Part shown: piece by piece, positions 1 through 8,402 of the stretch
Numbering within the stretch: the first letter of the stretch is position 1
Layout: each line of letters starts with the position of its first letter
Origin: an uncultured Blautia sp.
GTDB lineage: Bacteria > Bacillota_A > Clostridia > Lachnospirales > Lachnospiraceae
Length of the DNA stretch: 30,402 nt
Direction of reading: 5' to 3'
Assembly: GCA_905209435.1 (NCBI GenBank)
Contig: CAJLTE010000033.1
Location: 1-30,402, forward strand
Notes under the pieces: generated by a model
The model's input: only the letters and a program-made list of their open reading frames with translations
Databases searched by the model: none
What the model was told of the DNA's origin: nothing
Program-made: the position numbers and the translations under genes

Positions 1-234
1 CTTGGAATGTCCGCACAGACCTTCCTCATTGATTATAAGATGCATAAAGCAGCCAATCTCTTGGTAAGTACCAGCTTGTCTATAAAAGAAATTGCAAATA
101 ATGTGGGCTATGAGGATCAGCTTGTTTTTTCCAAAGCTTTTAAGAAGAAATTTGGAATGAGTCCGAAGAATTATAAGACCCATAAAGAAATGATGGATAA
201 ATTTGATGAAAAGCAGGTAGACGATCCCGTGTGA
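1..234 (+). CDS. AraC-family transcriptional regulator, C-terminal fragment (5' end outside window)
   Basis: The reading frame is open from base 1, so the gene starts upstream of the window; the ATG at base 7 is internal. The visible 77 residues are the end of an AraC-type DNA-binding domain: a first helix region ending in the typical KMHKAANLL pattern, then the second helix-turn-helix with IKEIANNVGY, FSKAFKKKFG and MSPKNY, which is the classic AraC signature. A short acidic tail follows. The sensor domain and therefore the ligand cannot be seen. It converges with the alpha-galactosidase gene, so by position it could control an upstream sugar gene rather than that one. Family call is firm; regulon unknown. 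Confidence 0.9.
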   Translation, partial: LGMSAQTFLIDYKMHKAANLLVSTSLSIKEIANNVGYEDQLVFSKAFKKKFGMSPKNYKTHKEMMDKFDEKQVDDPV

Positions 235-253
235 TCGTTCTGCCTGCTTTTCT
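211..253. terminator. Bidirectional intrinsic terminator between the AraC gene and aga
   Basis: AAGCAGG-TAGA-CGATC pairs with GATCG-TTCTG-CCTGCTT around a 6-nt loop, followed by TTTTCT on the plus strand and TTTTC on the minus strand. The left arm lies inside the last codons of the AraC gene and the stop codon sits at the loop edge, so the coding end doubles as terminator stem. Its place between two convergent genes fits use in both directions. Confidence 0.8.
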
Positions 254-279
254 ATATTTCCAAAATATCCGCTTCTAAA

Positions 280-2502
280 TTATTCTGCTGCTAAAACATA
301 AATTCTGGATTCATAATCTGTACAAGGTTTCTCTTCCGCTGTCGGCTCACCGGCGGTGCAGTCTGTAGTAAGCAGTCCCAGATTCATCAGCTCATCTCCA
401 TAGTTCTCTGTTCCGTTATATTTGTTTTTGTAAATGAAATCCGGATCCAGTCCCTGCAGACGGACTCTGGTGAAATCTGCATTTACTACATTTCTCTCCC
501 TGTACCAGAATACCAGTGCTGTCTTTTTGTCCTCACTGACAGTCATCCATGCAGTTTCATTTCCCTCAAAAGGACTTTTCAGTCTGTAGAATGTTCCAAA
601 CTGGATCAGTTCTCTGTATTCTTTCATAAATGCGATCTGCTCTTTTACCTCGCTGATTTCCTCATCAGACAATTTATTCAGATCCAGCTCATATCCGAAA
701 GTTCCGAAATAAGCTACATTTGCTCTTGTATGTAACGGAGTTCTGCGATTCAGCTGATGGTTCGGCACTACGGAAACATGGCTTCCGATGGAGCTTACCG
801 GATAACACATGGTTGTGCCATACTGTATTTTCACACGCTCTGCTGCATCTGTATCATCACTTGCCCATCCCTGAGGTGCATAGTAAAGAATTCCCGGATC
901 AAAACGTCCGCCGCCGCTTGCGCAGGACTCAAAAAGGATCTGTGGAAACGCTGTATTTAATCTTTCATACAGATCATAAACTCCAAGAATATATCTGTGG
1001 AACACTTCTCCCTGACGTTCTGCCGGAAGTGCTGCAGAATAACATTCTGTGATGCTTCTGTTCATATCCCATTTAATGTAGGAAACTTTTGCCTCCGAAA
1101 GAATCTTATACATCATTTCATAAATGCAGTCCACAACCTCTTTTCTGGAGAAATCCAGAACATACTGGTTTCTGCCATGGCAGGAATGTCTCTCTGGTGT
1201 CTGCAGAATCCAGTCCGGATGTGCACGATAAAGATCAGAATCTTTATTGACCATCTCCGGCTCAAACCACAGACCGAATTTCATTCCCATTTCTTCAATC
1301 CTGTCTGCAATTCCCTTAATTCCACGTGGAAGCCGTTCTCCGTTTGCCACCCAGTCGCCAAGTCCTGCATAATCGTTGCTTCGTGCGCCAAACCATCCAT
1401 CATCCAGTACAAATAATTCTACGCCACATTCCTTCGCCTTTGCTGCGATTTCCACCAGACGGTCTTCTGTGAAATCAAAGTAAGTAGCTTCCCAGTTATT
1501 ATTCAGGATTGGTCTTGGACGGTCTCGCCAGTAGCCTCTGGCAAGTCTCTTCTGATACAATTTGTGGAAAATCTGGCTCATTCCGTTTAGTCCCTGGTCA
1601 GAAAATACAACAACTGCTTCCGGAGTCTGAAAGCTTTCGCCACAGTCCAGCTTCCAGTCAAAATTCTGTGGATGAATACCCACAGTGACGCGGGTCGTAT
1701 CATGTGTATCCACTTCAGCCTGCATTCTGTGATTTCCGCTGTATATCAGACTGAATCCCATTACTTCACCGGCATTCTCTGTCGCTGACGGACGGCGCAG
1801 TACAATAAATGGATTATGTTCATGAGAGGAATTTCCTCTGATGCTTCCTACTGACTGGATTCCCTGCTCCAGCCTGCGTTCTTTCACATGACGTTCTCTG
1901 GACCATGCGCCTGAGAACTGCATCCAGACATAATCTTTATCCGGCAGATCCAGACTGAGACTCATTGCACTTAAAAGATGTACCGGTGATACCCCCTCGT
2001 TTGTAAGTCTGGCACTTCTGGTGATGATTCCTCCATGCGAGAAAATAGTATAAAGCAATTCCAGAACAATACCGGTTACTTTATCTTTCAGTTTTACACA
2101 TAAAGTCTGCGCTTCTTCGTCCTTCTCCGTGTAAGTAGCCGGAAGTCCCTGAAGTTTTGGTTTACCATTAATGATCGTGTGACTGACATATGTAAAATCT
2201 GAAATTCTGCTGCCATTTTCCTGCAGGATTTCCACTGCCGGCTGGCGGTAATCGGAACTTCCATATACCGGATATTCCAGTTTCAGATGCTCCAGTGAAA
2301 ATTTTCGGTTTTCTTCATATACGCAGGCAGTCATTGGCCTTTGTTTCATTTCAAGAAGATAGGAAAAGTCTTCTCTGTCATGAATTTTTTTGCCAAAATA
2401 GAGATTTCCAAGATGTCCGTTTGAAAGTACCGTCATAATATAACTGATGTCATTGTTGTATAAATGGAATGTTTTTGAACTTTCGTGATAAATAATGCTC
2501 AT
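280..2502 (-). CDS. aga: Alpha-galactosidase, glycoside hydrolase family 36
   Basis: Cytoplasmic enzyme that removes terminal alpha-1,6-linked galactose from melibiose, raffinose and related oligosaccharides. The 740-residue length matches bacterial GH36 enzymes of the AgaA/RafA type. An N-terminal beta-sandwich (about 1-325) is followed by the TIM barrel, with NNWEATYFD near 335, LDDGWFG at 366-372, and WFEPEMV at 412-418. The nucleophile is D479 in KWDMNR and the acid/base is D549 in SDDTD, with the family's CASGGGRFD motif at 527-535. A C-terminal beta domain completes it. There is no signal peptide, so substrate is probably imported first. Ribosome site AAAGGAAG precedes the ATG. The gene lies 253 bp downstream of an AraC regulator on the same strand, its likely activator. 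Confidence 0.96.
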   Translation of the reverse strand: MSIIYHESSKTFHLYNNDISYIMTVLSNGHLGNLYFGKKIHDREDFSYLLEMKQRPMTACVYEENRKFSLEHLKLEYPVYGSSDYRQPAVEILQENGSRISDFTYVSHTIINGKPKLQGLPATYTEKDEEAQTLCVKLKDKVTGIVLELLYTIFSHGGIITRSARLTNEGVSPVHLLSAMSLSLDLPDKDYVWMQFSGAWSRERHVKERRLEQGIQSVGSIRGNSSHEHNPFIVLRRPSATENAGEVMGFSLIYSGNHRMQAEVDTHDTTRVTVGIHPQNFDWKLDCGESFQTPEAVVVFSDQGLNGMSQIFHKLYQKRLARGYWRDRPRPILNNNWEATYFDFTEDRLVEIAAKAKECGVELFVLDDGWFGARSNDYAGLGDWVANGERLPRGIKGIADRIEEMGMKFGLWFEPEMVNKDSDLYRAHPDWILQTPERHSCHGRNQYVLDFSRKEVVDCIYEMMYKILSEAKVSYIKWDMNRSITECYSAALPAERQGEVFHRYILGVYDLYERLNTAFPQILFESCASGGGRFDPGILYYAPQGWASDDTDAAERVKIQYGTTMCYPVSSIGSHVSVVPNHQLNRRTPLHTRANVAYFGTFGYELDLNKLSDEEISEVKEQIAFMKEYRELIQFGTFYRLKSPFEGNETAWMTVSEDKKTALVFWYRERNVVNADFTRVRLQGLDPDFIYKNKYNGTENYGDELMNLGLLTTDCTAGEPTAEEKPCTDYESRIYVLAAE

Positions 2503-2695
2503 AATTCTTCCTTTCTATAGTAAGTAATTCAGGAAATACTACAATCAAAAGCAACCCCTTAATATTCATCTTATCTACAGTTATGTAGACTTACGATCAG
2601 GTATCCACCACGGAACTTTGTACTCTGATGGGCTCTAATGGGCTGGATTAAGATGTATTATTTTAGATGATTACTATGATTTCCTTGTCCTGCTT

Positions 2696-2725
2696 ATTAT
2701 AAAAAAGTTTTTCTTTATGTGTTAT
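2696..2725 (-). promoter_or_regulatory. Candidate promoter of aga
   Basis: On the minus strand a TATAAT box (2696-2701) lies 18 bp from a poor -35 (ATAACA). Its position would give a leader of about 190 nt before the aga start. A weak -35 is usual for AraC-activated promoters. A run of CATAA repeats lies just upstream and could be the activator site, but its spacing is not clear-cut. Confidence 0.3.
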
Positions 2726-2755
2726 GGCATTATGTTCATTAAAACCCTCAAAATG

Positions 2756-3667
2756 TTATCGATTTATAAGTTTTTCCAGATCTTCTTTTGTAATTTCCAG
2801 CTTTCTGCGGTTCTCATTTCTGTAGTGTCTGCGAAACTGTGTAGGCGTTAAATCTGTTTCCTGTTTAAAAGCCCGGGTAAAGCGCTCCGCATTTTCATAA
2901 CCGCACGACTTTCCTATAGATTCTACGGACAGATCCGTAAGTACAAGCAATTCTCTTGCTCTTGTAACACGGTATTTCTGCAAAAAATCTTTGGGAGAAA
3001 TATGAAGTTCTTTCATGAAAATTGTATACAGATAGCTGCGGTTCACGTTTAAATGCTCTGCAAGTTCCTGTACGCCGAAGCCACTGGCATATTCATTTTT
3101 TATAAATGCCATGGCTTCTTTGATATATTCTCCATACCCGTTTTCTTCTCCATATTTCTTCTCTTTTGAATTGCCAAGATAGGCATCGATCACCACATCT
3201 TTGGTAAGAACTGAGAAGAAATCATATAATCGCCCCTGCAGATAATACAGATTTGAGGTAGTCATTTCTGTATGTTTCAGCATATCAAGCACAATTTTCT
3301 TTAATTCTTCCCCACTTTCTGAATGAAAGATCAACTGCTCGCTGTTTAATCCGATATCCCGGATATATTTTCCGGCATTGTTACCGCCTACTCCAATCCA
3401 AAGATAGCTCCACGGATCATCTTTATCTGCCTGATAGAATGTCTGTGTACCCGGTTCGATCAGAAATCCCTGGCCTGCAGTAAGATAATGTTTCTGCCCG
3501 GATGCCTGGTACATTCCCTTTCCTTTCACTACAAAGTGGATCAGATAATGTGGACGCGATGCCGGGCCATAGCAATGCAGCGGTCCGCATTGTGCGTAGC
3601 CGCTGTAGCTTAAATAGAACTCTTTAAATTTAGGTTCCTGTAATTGTAAGACATAAGAATCTTCCAT
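2756..3667 (-). CDS. AraC-family regulator with N-terminal cupin domain (MsmR/RafR type)
   Basis: 303-residue transcription factor. Residues about 15-150 form the AraC-type sugar-binding cupin, with the pattern HYLIHFVVKGKG followed by GFLIEPGTQTFYQAD and WSYLWIGV, which is typical of MsmR-like regulators of alpha-galactoside genes. The last ~100 residues carry the double helix-turn-helix, with VQELAEHLNVNRSYLY and IGKSCGYENAERFTRAFK followed by TPTQFR. It starts at ATG 3665-3667 with AGGAAG about 11 nt upstream. It precedes aga on the same strand, separated by 253 bp containing a candidate promoter, so it most likely activates aga in response to melibiose or raffinose. The ligand is inferred from context only. 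Confidence 0.93.
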   Translation of the reverse strand: MEDSYVLQLQEPKFKEFYLSYSGYAQCGPLHCYGPASRPHYLIHFVVKGKGMYQASGQKHYLTAGQGFLIEPGTQTFYQADKDDPWSYLWIGVGGNNAGKYIRDIGLNSEQLIFHSESGEELKKIVLDMLKHTEMTTSNLYYLQGRLYDFFSVLTKDVVIDAYLGNSKEKKYGEENGYGEYIKEAMAFIKNEYASGFGVQELAEHLNVNRSYLYTIFMKELHISPKDFLQKYRVTRARELLVLTDLSVESIGKSCGYENAERFTRAFKQETDLTPTQFRRHYRNENRRKLEITKEDLEKLINR

Positions 3668-3718
3668 AATTATTTCTACTTCCTGCTACTGTTTACCTCA
3701 TTTTCTTATCTCTTAATC

Positions 3719-3796
3719 TTATAATGCCAGAGAGCATTCGTCAATCTTCTTTAGCTCTTCTTCAGTAAATGGTGCACTGTTTAACACTTTCAGGTT
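3719..3796 (-). pseudogene. Degraded 3' end of an aldo/keto reductase gene
   Basis: Between the AraC gene and the Rpn gene, a 25-codon frame ending in TAA (3719-3721) reads NLKVLNSAPFTEEELKKIDE and continues CSLAL. The pattern N-L-x-x-L...F-T-x-E-E-L-x-x-I-D is the usual C-terminal tail of aldo/keto reductases of the MgrA/YghZ group. Upstream the frame is closed by two stop codons and joins directly to the end of the Rpn gene, so the rest of the gene is missing. It is too short to be functional. The family assignment rests on one short motif and is therefore moderate. Confidence 0.4.
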
Positions 3797-3811
3797 TTAT
3801 TAATTTTCCAT

Positions 3812-4789
3812 TTACTCTATTTTGTTAGTTTCCTGAAGTTTCTGCATCTCTTCCAACGGCATATCGAAAAAAGCAGCTATTTCCTGCTCACTTTTTCCAT
3901 TTCTTAATGCTCTGTCTATTAAATTTTTCTGTCCTTTTATTTCTCCTTTTCTCTCTCCCCGTGCTTCTCCCAGCATTTCCGCCTCTTCTCTTATCTCATC
4001 AATCGCTGTACGCATATTCTGCTTCTCCTTTCTTTCATCTACATTCAGATTAGCATTTGTAAGCTCATTTAGCATCATCACTGTCTTAGTTTCCATTTCA
4101 TGGAATCCTGAATCGTTTTCTATAACTTCTTTTAGTTTCTTTTTATCTTTTGAATATTTGAGAAATAATAAAACCTCTCTTAGATCTGCCGTAAAATCTT
4201 CGAATTCTTCATCATTCATTTCTGCCGGTGCGATCAGATTAATCTTATAATCCGGCACCATAGATAATAATTTCTCATCTGTAGTTTTGAACATCTCGTG
4301 TAGTCTTCTTGGTCCATCCCATTTGTCGGCTCCAAAATAAATCACAAGTGTAACAACCGGAATCAATATATCGTCCCTATAGAATCCTGACAAATATTCT
4401 CCTGCTGTTCCTTTCCTGCCTTCTCTTCGATGTTTTCTGGCTGTTTCATCTACCTGTGAAGCATATTCCAGTGCATCATATACCATATCTTTTACGGGCA
4501 TTGCATAATGCACTTCTGACTGATTCTCCACACCCAGTAAGACATAAACCGCCTGCCCATCTTCCATTGTATGAAGAATCTTTAATTCATCCCTGTATTT
4601 CTGTATCGGATACGAAATCTTTCTTTTTTCATCATTCCCATACAGTACTGACAATTCTGTTGTATCTACTGTATGTAGCATCTCAGGATTTATTTTCTTT
4701 TTTCCCTGATAAATTAAATGATTGAATGCATCTGCGAATACTTGTGTATTCTTCATATAATCTTTCGTAAGATTGTCCTTTTTTCCCAT
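3812..4789 (-). CDS. Rpn family recombination-promoting nuclease / PD-(D/E)XK nuclease family putative transposase
   Basis: 325 residues of the widespread Rpn/PDDEXK transposase-like family (E. coli RpnA relatives), DNA endonucleases tied to RecA-independent recombination and, in some cases, phage defence. Seen here: the N-terminal KDYMKNTQVFADAFNHLIY segment common in Lachnospiraceae members, the core strand with GVENQSEVHYAMPVK near 108-122 (catalytic strand, with E-x-Q in place of E-x-K), the VTLVIYFGADKWDGPR strand, and a charged C-terminal tail with GEARGERKGEIKGQ ahead of a short helical segment with EQEIAAFFDMPLEEM. The start has an AGGAGG site. It stands alone between the two galactosidase modules and next to a truncated aldo/keto reductase, which suggests an insertion or deletion history. 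Biological role here unknown. Confidence 0.85.
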   Translation of the reverse strand: MGKKDNLTKDYMKNTQVFADAFNHLIYQGKKKINPEMLHTVDTTELSVLYGNDEKRKISYPIQKYRDELKILHTMEDGQAVYVLLGVENQSEVHYAMPVKDMVYDALEYASQVDETARKHRREGRKGTAGEYLSGFYRDDILIPVVTLVIYFGADKWDGPRRLHEMFKTTDEKLLSMVPDYKINLIAPAEMNDEEFEDFTADLREVLLFLKYSKDKKKLKEVIENDSGFHEMETKTVMMLNELTNANLNVDERKEKQNMRTAIDEIREEAEMLGEARGERKGEIKGQKNLIDRALRNGKSEQEIAAFFDMPLEEMQKLQETNKIE

Positions 4790-4870
4790 ATGATGATTCC
4801 TCCTGCGAACTGGGAGAAATCACTATGTAAATCTGCTCTCTGAAATCCCCCTGCTTTTTAATTGTGATAG

Positions 4871-4965
4871 TTTAAGCATTGAGATTTCCTGCTGATTGCC
4901 AGAATGGCAGAAATGCATATAGACAGGCTTTACACCTGACAGATAATAGAAATAAAATGCTTAAG
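4871..4965. other. Possible structured leader upstream of the Rpn gene
   Basis: A perfect 9-bp inverted repeat, TTAAGCATT (4872-4880) and AATGCTTAA (4956-4964), encloses two smaller hairpins: TGCCA/TGGCA (4897-4909) and CAGG/CCTG (4924-4938). Together they would form a three-way-junction-like fold ending about 80 nt before the Rpn start. It matches no riboswitch class I recognise. It could also be a decayed inverted-repeat insertion. Confidence 0.35.
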
Positions 4966-5031
4966 TTGATATTAGCACAGTACGGTCTATTTTTCCAGTA
5001 TTTCCTATAAGTTTATAATCTTTTTATAAAA

Positions 5032-5071
5032 ATAAAAAGCCATTCCCAGTTTTTAACTGAAAACAGCTTTT
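5032..5071 (-). terminator. Intrinsic terminator after lacZ
   Basis: On the minus strand AAAAGC and an inner CAGTT pair with AACTG and GCTTTT around an AAAA loop. The middle of the stem closes through G-U pairs, giving about 17 bp, and a T-rich tail (TTTTTATTTTT) follows. It lies about 20 nt beyond the lacZ stop codon. Confidence 0.8.
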
Positions 5072-5087
5072 CATTAATCAAACTTGG

Positions 5088-8000
5088 TTATATTCCCTTA
5101 AAACTAAAAGAGAATTCTATCTTTCCTTCTGCATTCAGCAGATATTCCGGATGGGTGTATGCGCCCCAGCTGTCGTCACCGCCGATTCCCATCTGGCCTT
5201 TGGCTACACGGATCACAGTGTAATGGATCTGCGGAAGTTCATATGGATGCATGGCATTTTCCATCTCGTGTGGAGTGTATGGAAGTGCAGAGAACATCAT
5301 TGGTTCTTTATCCATTTCAAAGCGGATTCCTCTGCCTTTACGGTCTGTGATGGACGCCCAGCGTACTTCCTCTTTTGCGCCACATTCCTGCGGAACCATG
5401 TATTTTGCCATGTTATCCTCAACAAGGTTCTGGTAAATGCCAAGTTTTGCACCTTTTTTACGGTCTGCATAGGTTTCGGCTTCGCCCAGTCCGTACCATT
5501 GTACATGGTCATAGTCAGCATTAAACTTAAAGATCACACCAAATTCCGGCATATCACCAAGTTCATTTACAGGGTCATAAGTTAAAGTTGTTGTTACTTT
5601 TCCATCACCGAATACTTCGTAAGTGAGCTGACACTCACTGGCTGGTGTGGTTGGCATCAGATAAGTGAATGTTACTTTTACGGAAGTGTCAGTTTCCTCC
5701 GCCTGCGGTAAGGTAGATGGGCCATACGCACCTTTGCGGTATTCCTTATGGCTCAAATACATACTGGCGATTTTCCACTGTGCGTAGCGCATCTGCATGA
5801 GATTTCCACAGTCATTGTCTGTAGGTGCACGCCAGAAATTTGGTTTCGGAATTGCTTCGATCATCTCTTTGCCTGCATATTTGTAGGAAACAAGACCTCC
5901 GTTGAGAACGGAGAACATCACCTCGAAGTGTTCGCCGCGGACACCGATATTGTGTGTGCTTCGGATGATCTGTGGCTTCTGAGGAAGTTTTTCTGCAATA
6001 GTTTCTTCAACCTGATATACATACTGTCCAAATGCAATCTCATGACCTGCAGGTGCCCATACTTTGTCCTCTTTCAGATGGAAAGAAACGGTAACTGCAT
6101 ATTCTCCCGGATTCTCTGCTTTTCCAAATGGAAGTTTGTATTCTTTTTCGTTCAACGGCTCTACTGCTGTTTCCAGAGTCTCTGTGCAGATTACTTTTCC
6201 ATTCTTTGCAAGTGTCACTTTGCAGTCGAAAGTATCTGTGTTTACAAACAGGTTCTTGTTGATCACTTTTACGCTATCTGCTGTCACTTCTGCTGTAATG
6301 TTCTGGTAGTTAAATTTCACTTCCTGCATCTTCGTGGATGCCTCGCGGTCACCACCGTAGGCGATTCCATTGCCACTGAAATTATAATCAGTCGGACGTT
6401 CTCCGAAATCTCCGCCATATGCCTGGAACTCTTTTCCGTAACGGTCTTTTTTATAAATGGACTGGTCAATGTAATCCCAGATAAATCCACCCTGATATTT
6501 CGGTTCCGTGTCTGTCAGGTCTGTGTATTTATGCATGGCCCCGCAGGAATTTCCCATTGCGTGAGTATATTCGCAGCAGATAAATGGCTTGCTGCTGTCT
6601 TTTGCAAGAAATTCTTTAATCGCTTCCACAGATGGGTACATCTGACTTTCCATATCGCTGGTATCATTGTAACTGCGGTCATGGAAAAGTCCCTCATAAT
6701 GCACCAGGCGGGTCGGGTCATTTTTACGGAAAAGCTGAGACATTTCATAAATATCTTTTCCACCAAAAGATTCATTTCCACAAGACCAGATCAGGATCGC
6801 AGGATGGTTCTTGTCTCTCTGGTACATGGAATTTGCACGGTCGAGCATCATGTCCAGCCATTCTGGTTTATTATGCGGAACAATGTGCGTATAATCTTTT
6901 GTAATCTCTGCCACATCCCAGGAGCCATGAGATTCCAGGTTTGTCTCATCGATCATGTAGATGCCATATTCATCGCAAAGCTGATAGATCAGAGATGCAT
7001 CCGGATAATGGCAGGTACGGATTGCATTGATATTGTTCTGTTTCATCGTGCGGAGATCTTTACGAAGTTCCTCTTCGGAAACATGTCTGCCGCTAACAGA
7101 GCTGAACTCATGACGGTTTACTCCCTTGAACACGATGCGTTTTCCGTTCAAAGTCATAATTCCGTTCTTCATCTCGAAACGGCGGAAACCGACCTTCTGC
7201 GGGATCACTTCCTGAAGACTTCCTGCTTCATCATAAAGTTCGATTGTAAGATCATAAAGCTGCGGATCTTCTGCACTCCATAACTCCGGATTATTGATTT
7301 TCCATGTAAAATGATTTTCTACTGTTCCACTGCATCTTGTTTTCTGTACATAAACTTCCTGAACATTGTCTGCCGAATTTTCTATTTCAGAGCCAGTTCC
7401 CATGAGTACTTTTCTTTCTTCCAGTACACACTCTCCATCTTTTTCAAGACTGAAAACAATACTTCCCTTTCCCCACGTTTTTACTTTCACTTCCAAATCT
7501 GCCACATCCAGATTTTCTTCCGGGATTGCACGGATCTGAAGGTCATATGCATGAGTATCCGGTACTGTGTAAAGATATACATCTCTGTAAATTCCAGAAA
7601 AGCGGAAAAAGTCCTGATCTTCACACCAGCTGCTGGAAGTCCATTTGAATACCTGTGCGGCCAGTTTATTCTGACCTTCCTTTACATAATCGGTTAATTC
7701 AAATTCTGACGGTGTAAAAGAATCTTCGCTGTAACCAACGAATGTTCCGTTCAGCCACAATACAAGTCCGCTCTCTGCACCCTGGAAGGAGATAAACAGT
7801 CGCTTTCCTTTCATCTGCTCCGGCACTGTAAAATATTTCACATAACTTGCCACCGGGTTAAATCTCTCCGGAATCTCGCCCGGATTGATTTCCTCATGGC
7901 CTTCCCACGGATACTGAACATTTGCATACTGAGGTGCATCATATCCTTCCATCTGGATATGTGCCGGTACATGAATATCATCCCAGTCATAACAGCAGTA

Positions 8001-8222
8001 ATCCTCTTTCTCAAATCTCTGGATTGTGCTTCTGTAATTACGTGCATAATGGAATTTCCATAAACCATTCAGGTTCTGTCGGAAAGAAGTATTTTCTCCT
8101 TCCTGTATAGCAGCCTGCATCTCTTCCACATTTTTATAATATACATGATCTGAATGAGCTTCCATTCGGTTATCACAGAAATATTGCGGATCTTTTACTT
8201 TTGAATAGTCAAATGTATTCAT
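5088..8222 (-). CDS. lacZ: Beta-galactosidase, glycoside hydrolase family 2 (LacZ type)
   Basis: 1044-residue cytoplasmic enzyme hydrolysing lactose and other beta-galactosides. Domains follow E. coli LacZ: sugar-binding jelly roll (about 45-220), immunoglobulin-like domain, TIM barrel (about 350-640), second immunoglobulin-like domain, and the large C-terminal beta-gal small-chain domain. Acid/base E484 lies in WSCGNES and nucleophile E551 in CCEYTHAMGNS; FKGVNRHE and the RTCHYPD strand are also present. No signal peptide. The frame can be extended five codons to an ATG at 8237, but that ATG is part of the ATGAGGAGGAACAGG ribosome site of the ATG at 8222, so 8222 is the better start. It has its own terminator and lies downstream of an AraC regulator, probably its activator. 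Confidence 0.97.
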   Translation of the reverse strand: MNTFDYSKVKDPQYFCDNRMEAHSDHVYYKNVEEMQAAIQEGENTSFRQNLNGLWKFHYARNYRSTIQRFEKEDYCCYDWDDIHVPAHIQMEGYDAPQYANVQYPWEGHEEINPGEIPERFNPVASYVKYFTVPEQMKGKRLFISFQGAESGLVLWLNGTFVGYSEDSFTPSEFELTDYVKEGQNKLAAQVFKWTSSSWCEDQDFFRFSGIYRDVYLYTVPDTHAYDLQIRAIPEENLDVADLEVKVKTWGKGSIVFSLEKDGECVLEERKVLMGTGSEIENSADNVQEVYVQKTRCSGTVENHFTWKINNPELWSAEDPQLYDLTIELYDEAGSLQEVIPQKVGFRRFEMKNGIMTLNGKRIVFKGVNRHEFSSVSGRHVSEEELRKDLRTMKQNNINAIRTCHYPDASLIYQLCDEYGIYMIDETNLESHGSWDVAEITKDYTHIVPHNKPEWLDMMLDRANSMYQRDKNHPAILIWSCGNESFGGKDIYEMSQLFRKNDPTRLVHYEGLFHDRSYNDTSDMESQMYPSVEAIKEFLAKDSSKPFICCEYTHAMGNSCGAMHKYTDLTDTEPKYQGGFIWDYIDQSIYKKDRYGKEFQAYGGDFGERPTDYNFSGNGIAYGGDREASTKMQEVKFNYQNITAEVTADSVKVINKNLFVNTDTFDCKVTLAKNGKVICTETLETAVEPLNEKEYKLPFGKAENPGEYAVTVSFHLKEDKVWAPAGHEIAFGQYVYQVEETIAEKLPQKPQIIRSTHNIGVRGEHFEVMFSVLNGGLVSYKYAGKEMIEAIPKPNFWRAPTDNDCGNLMQMRYAQWKIASMYLSHKEYRKGAYGPSTLPQAEETDTSVKVTFTYLMPTTPASECQLTYEVFGDGKVTTTLTYDPVNELGDMPEFGVIFKFNADYDHVQWYGLGEAETYADRKKGAKLGIYQNLVEDNMAKYMVPQECGAKEEVRWASITDRKGRGIRFEMDKEPMMFSALPYTPHEMENAMHPYELPQIHYTVIRVAKGQMGIGGDDSWGAYTHPEYLLNAEGKIEFSFSFKGI

Positions 8223-8278
8223 CCTGTTCCTCCTCATCGTTCGTTTTCTTGCAGTTTTTGCTTCCCTTTGTAATTCCG

Positions 8279-8336
8279 ATTATAACATCATCGTTTTTCC
8301 TATAGTTTGCATATTCGACTATATAGTGCTTATTTT
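8279..8336 (-). promoter_or_regulatory. lacZ promoter with 21-bp-spaced direct repeat, likely AraC-type operator
   Basis: On the minus strand a consensus TATAAT (8279-8284) lacks a good -35. In its place ACTATA (8301-8306) occurs, and the same hexamer recurs exactly 21 bp upstream (8322-8327). Similarity extends beyond the hexamer, about 10 of 15 positions. AraC-family activators bind tandem half-sites two helical turns apart, with the proximal one touching the -35. The protein at 8403-9335 is the obvious candidate ligand-binding regulator. Confidence 0.6.
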
Positions 8337-8402
8337 CGGCCTTTATATAAATCTGCCATACACCTAAATTTTACATCCCTGCAATCAGATTTGCCGGCTT
8401 AC

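Noticed and set aside
5748..7283. 511-codon open frame on the plus strand
   Set aside because: It lies wholly antisense to lacZ, whose motifs are intact. It has no ribosome site, and its composition (many Cys, Phe, His) is that of a mirrored coding strand.
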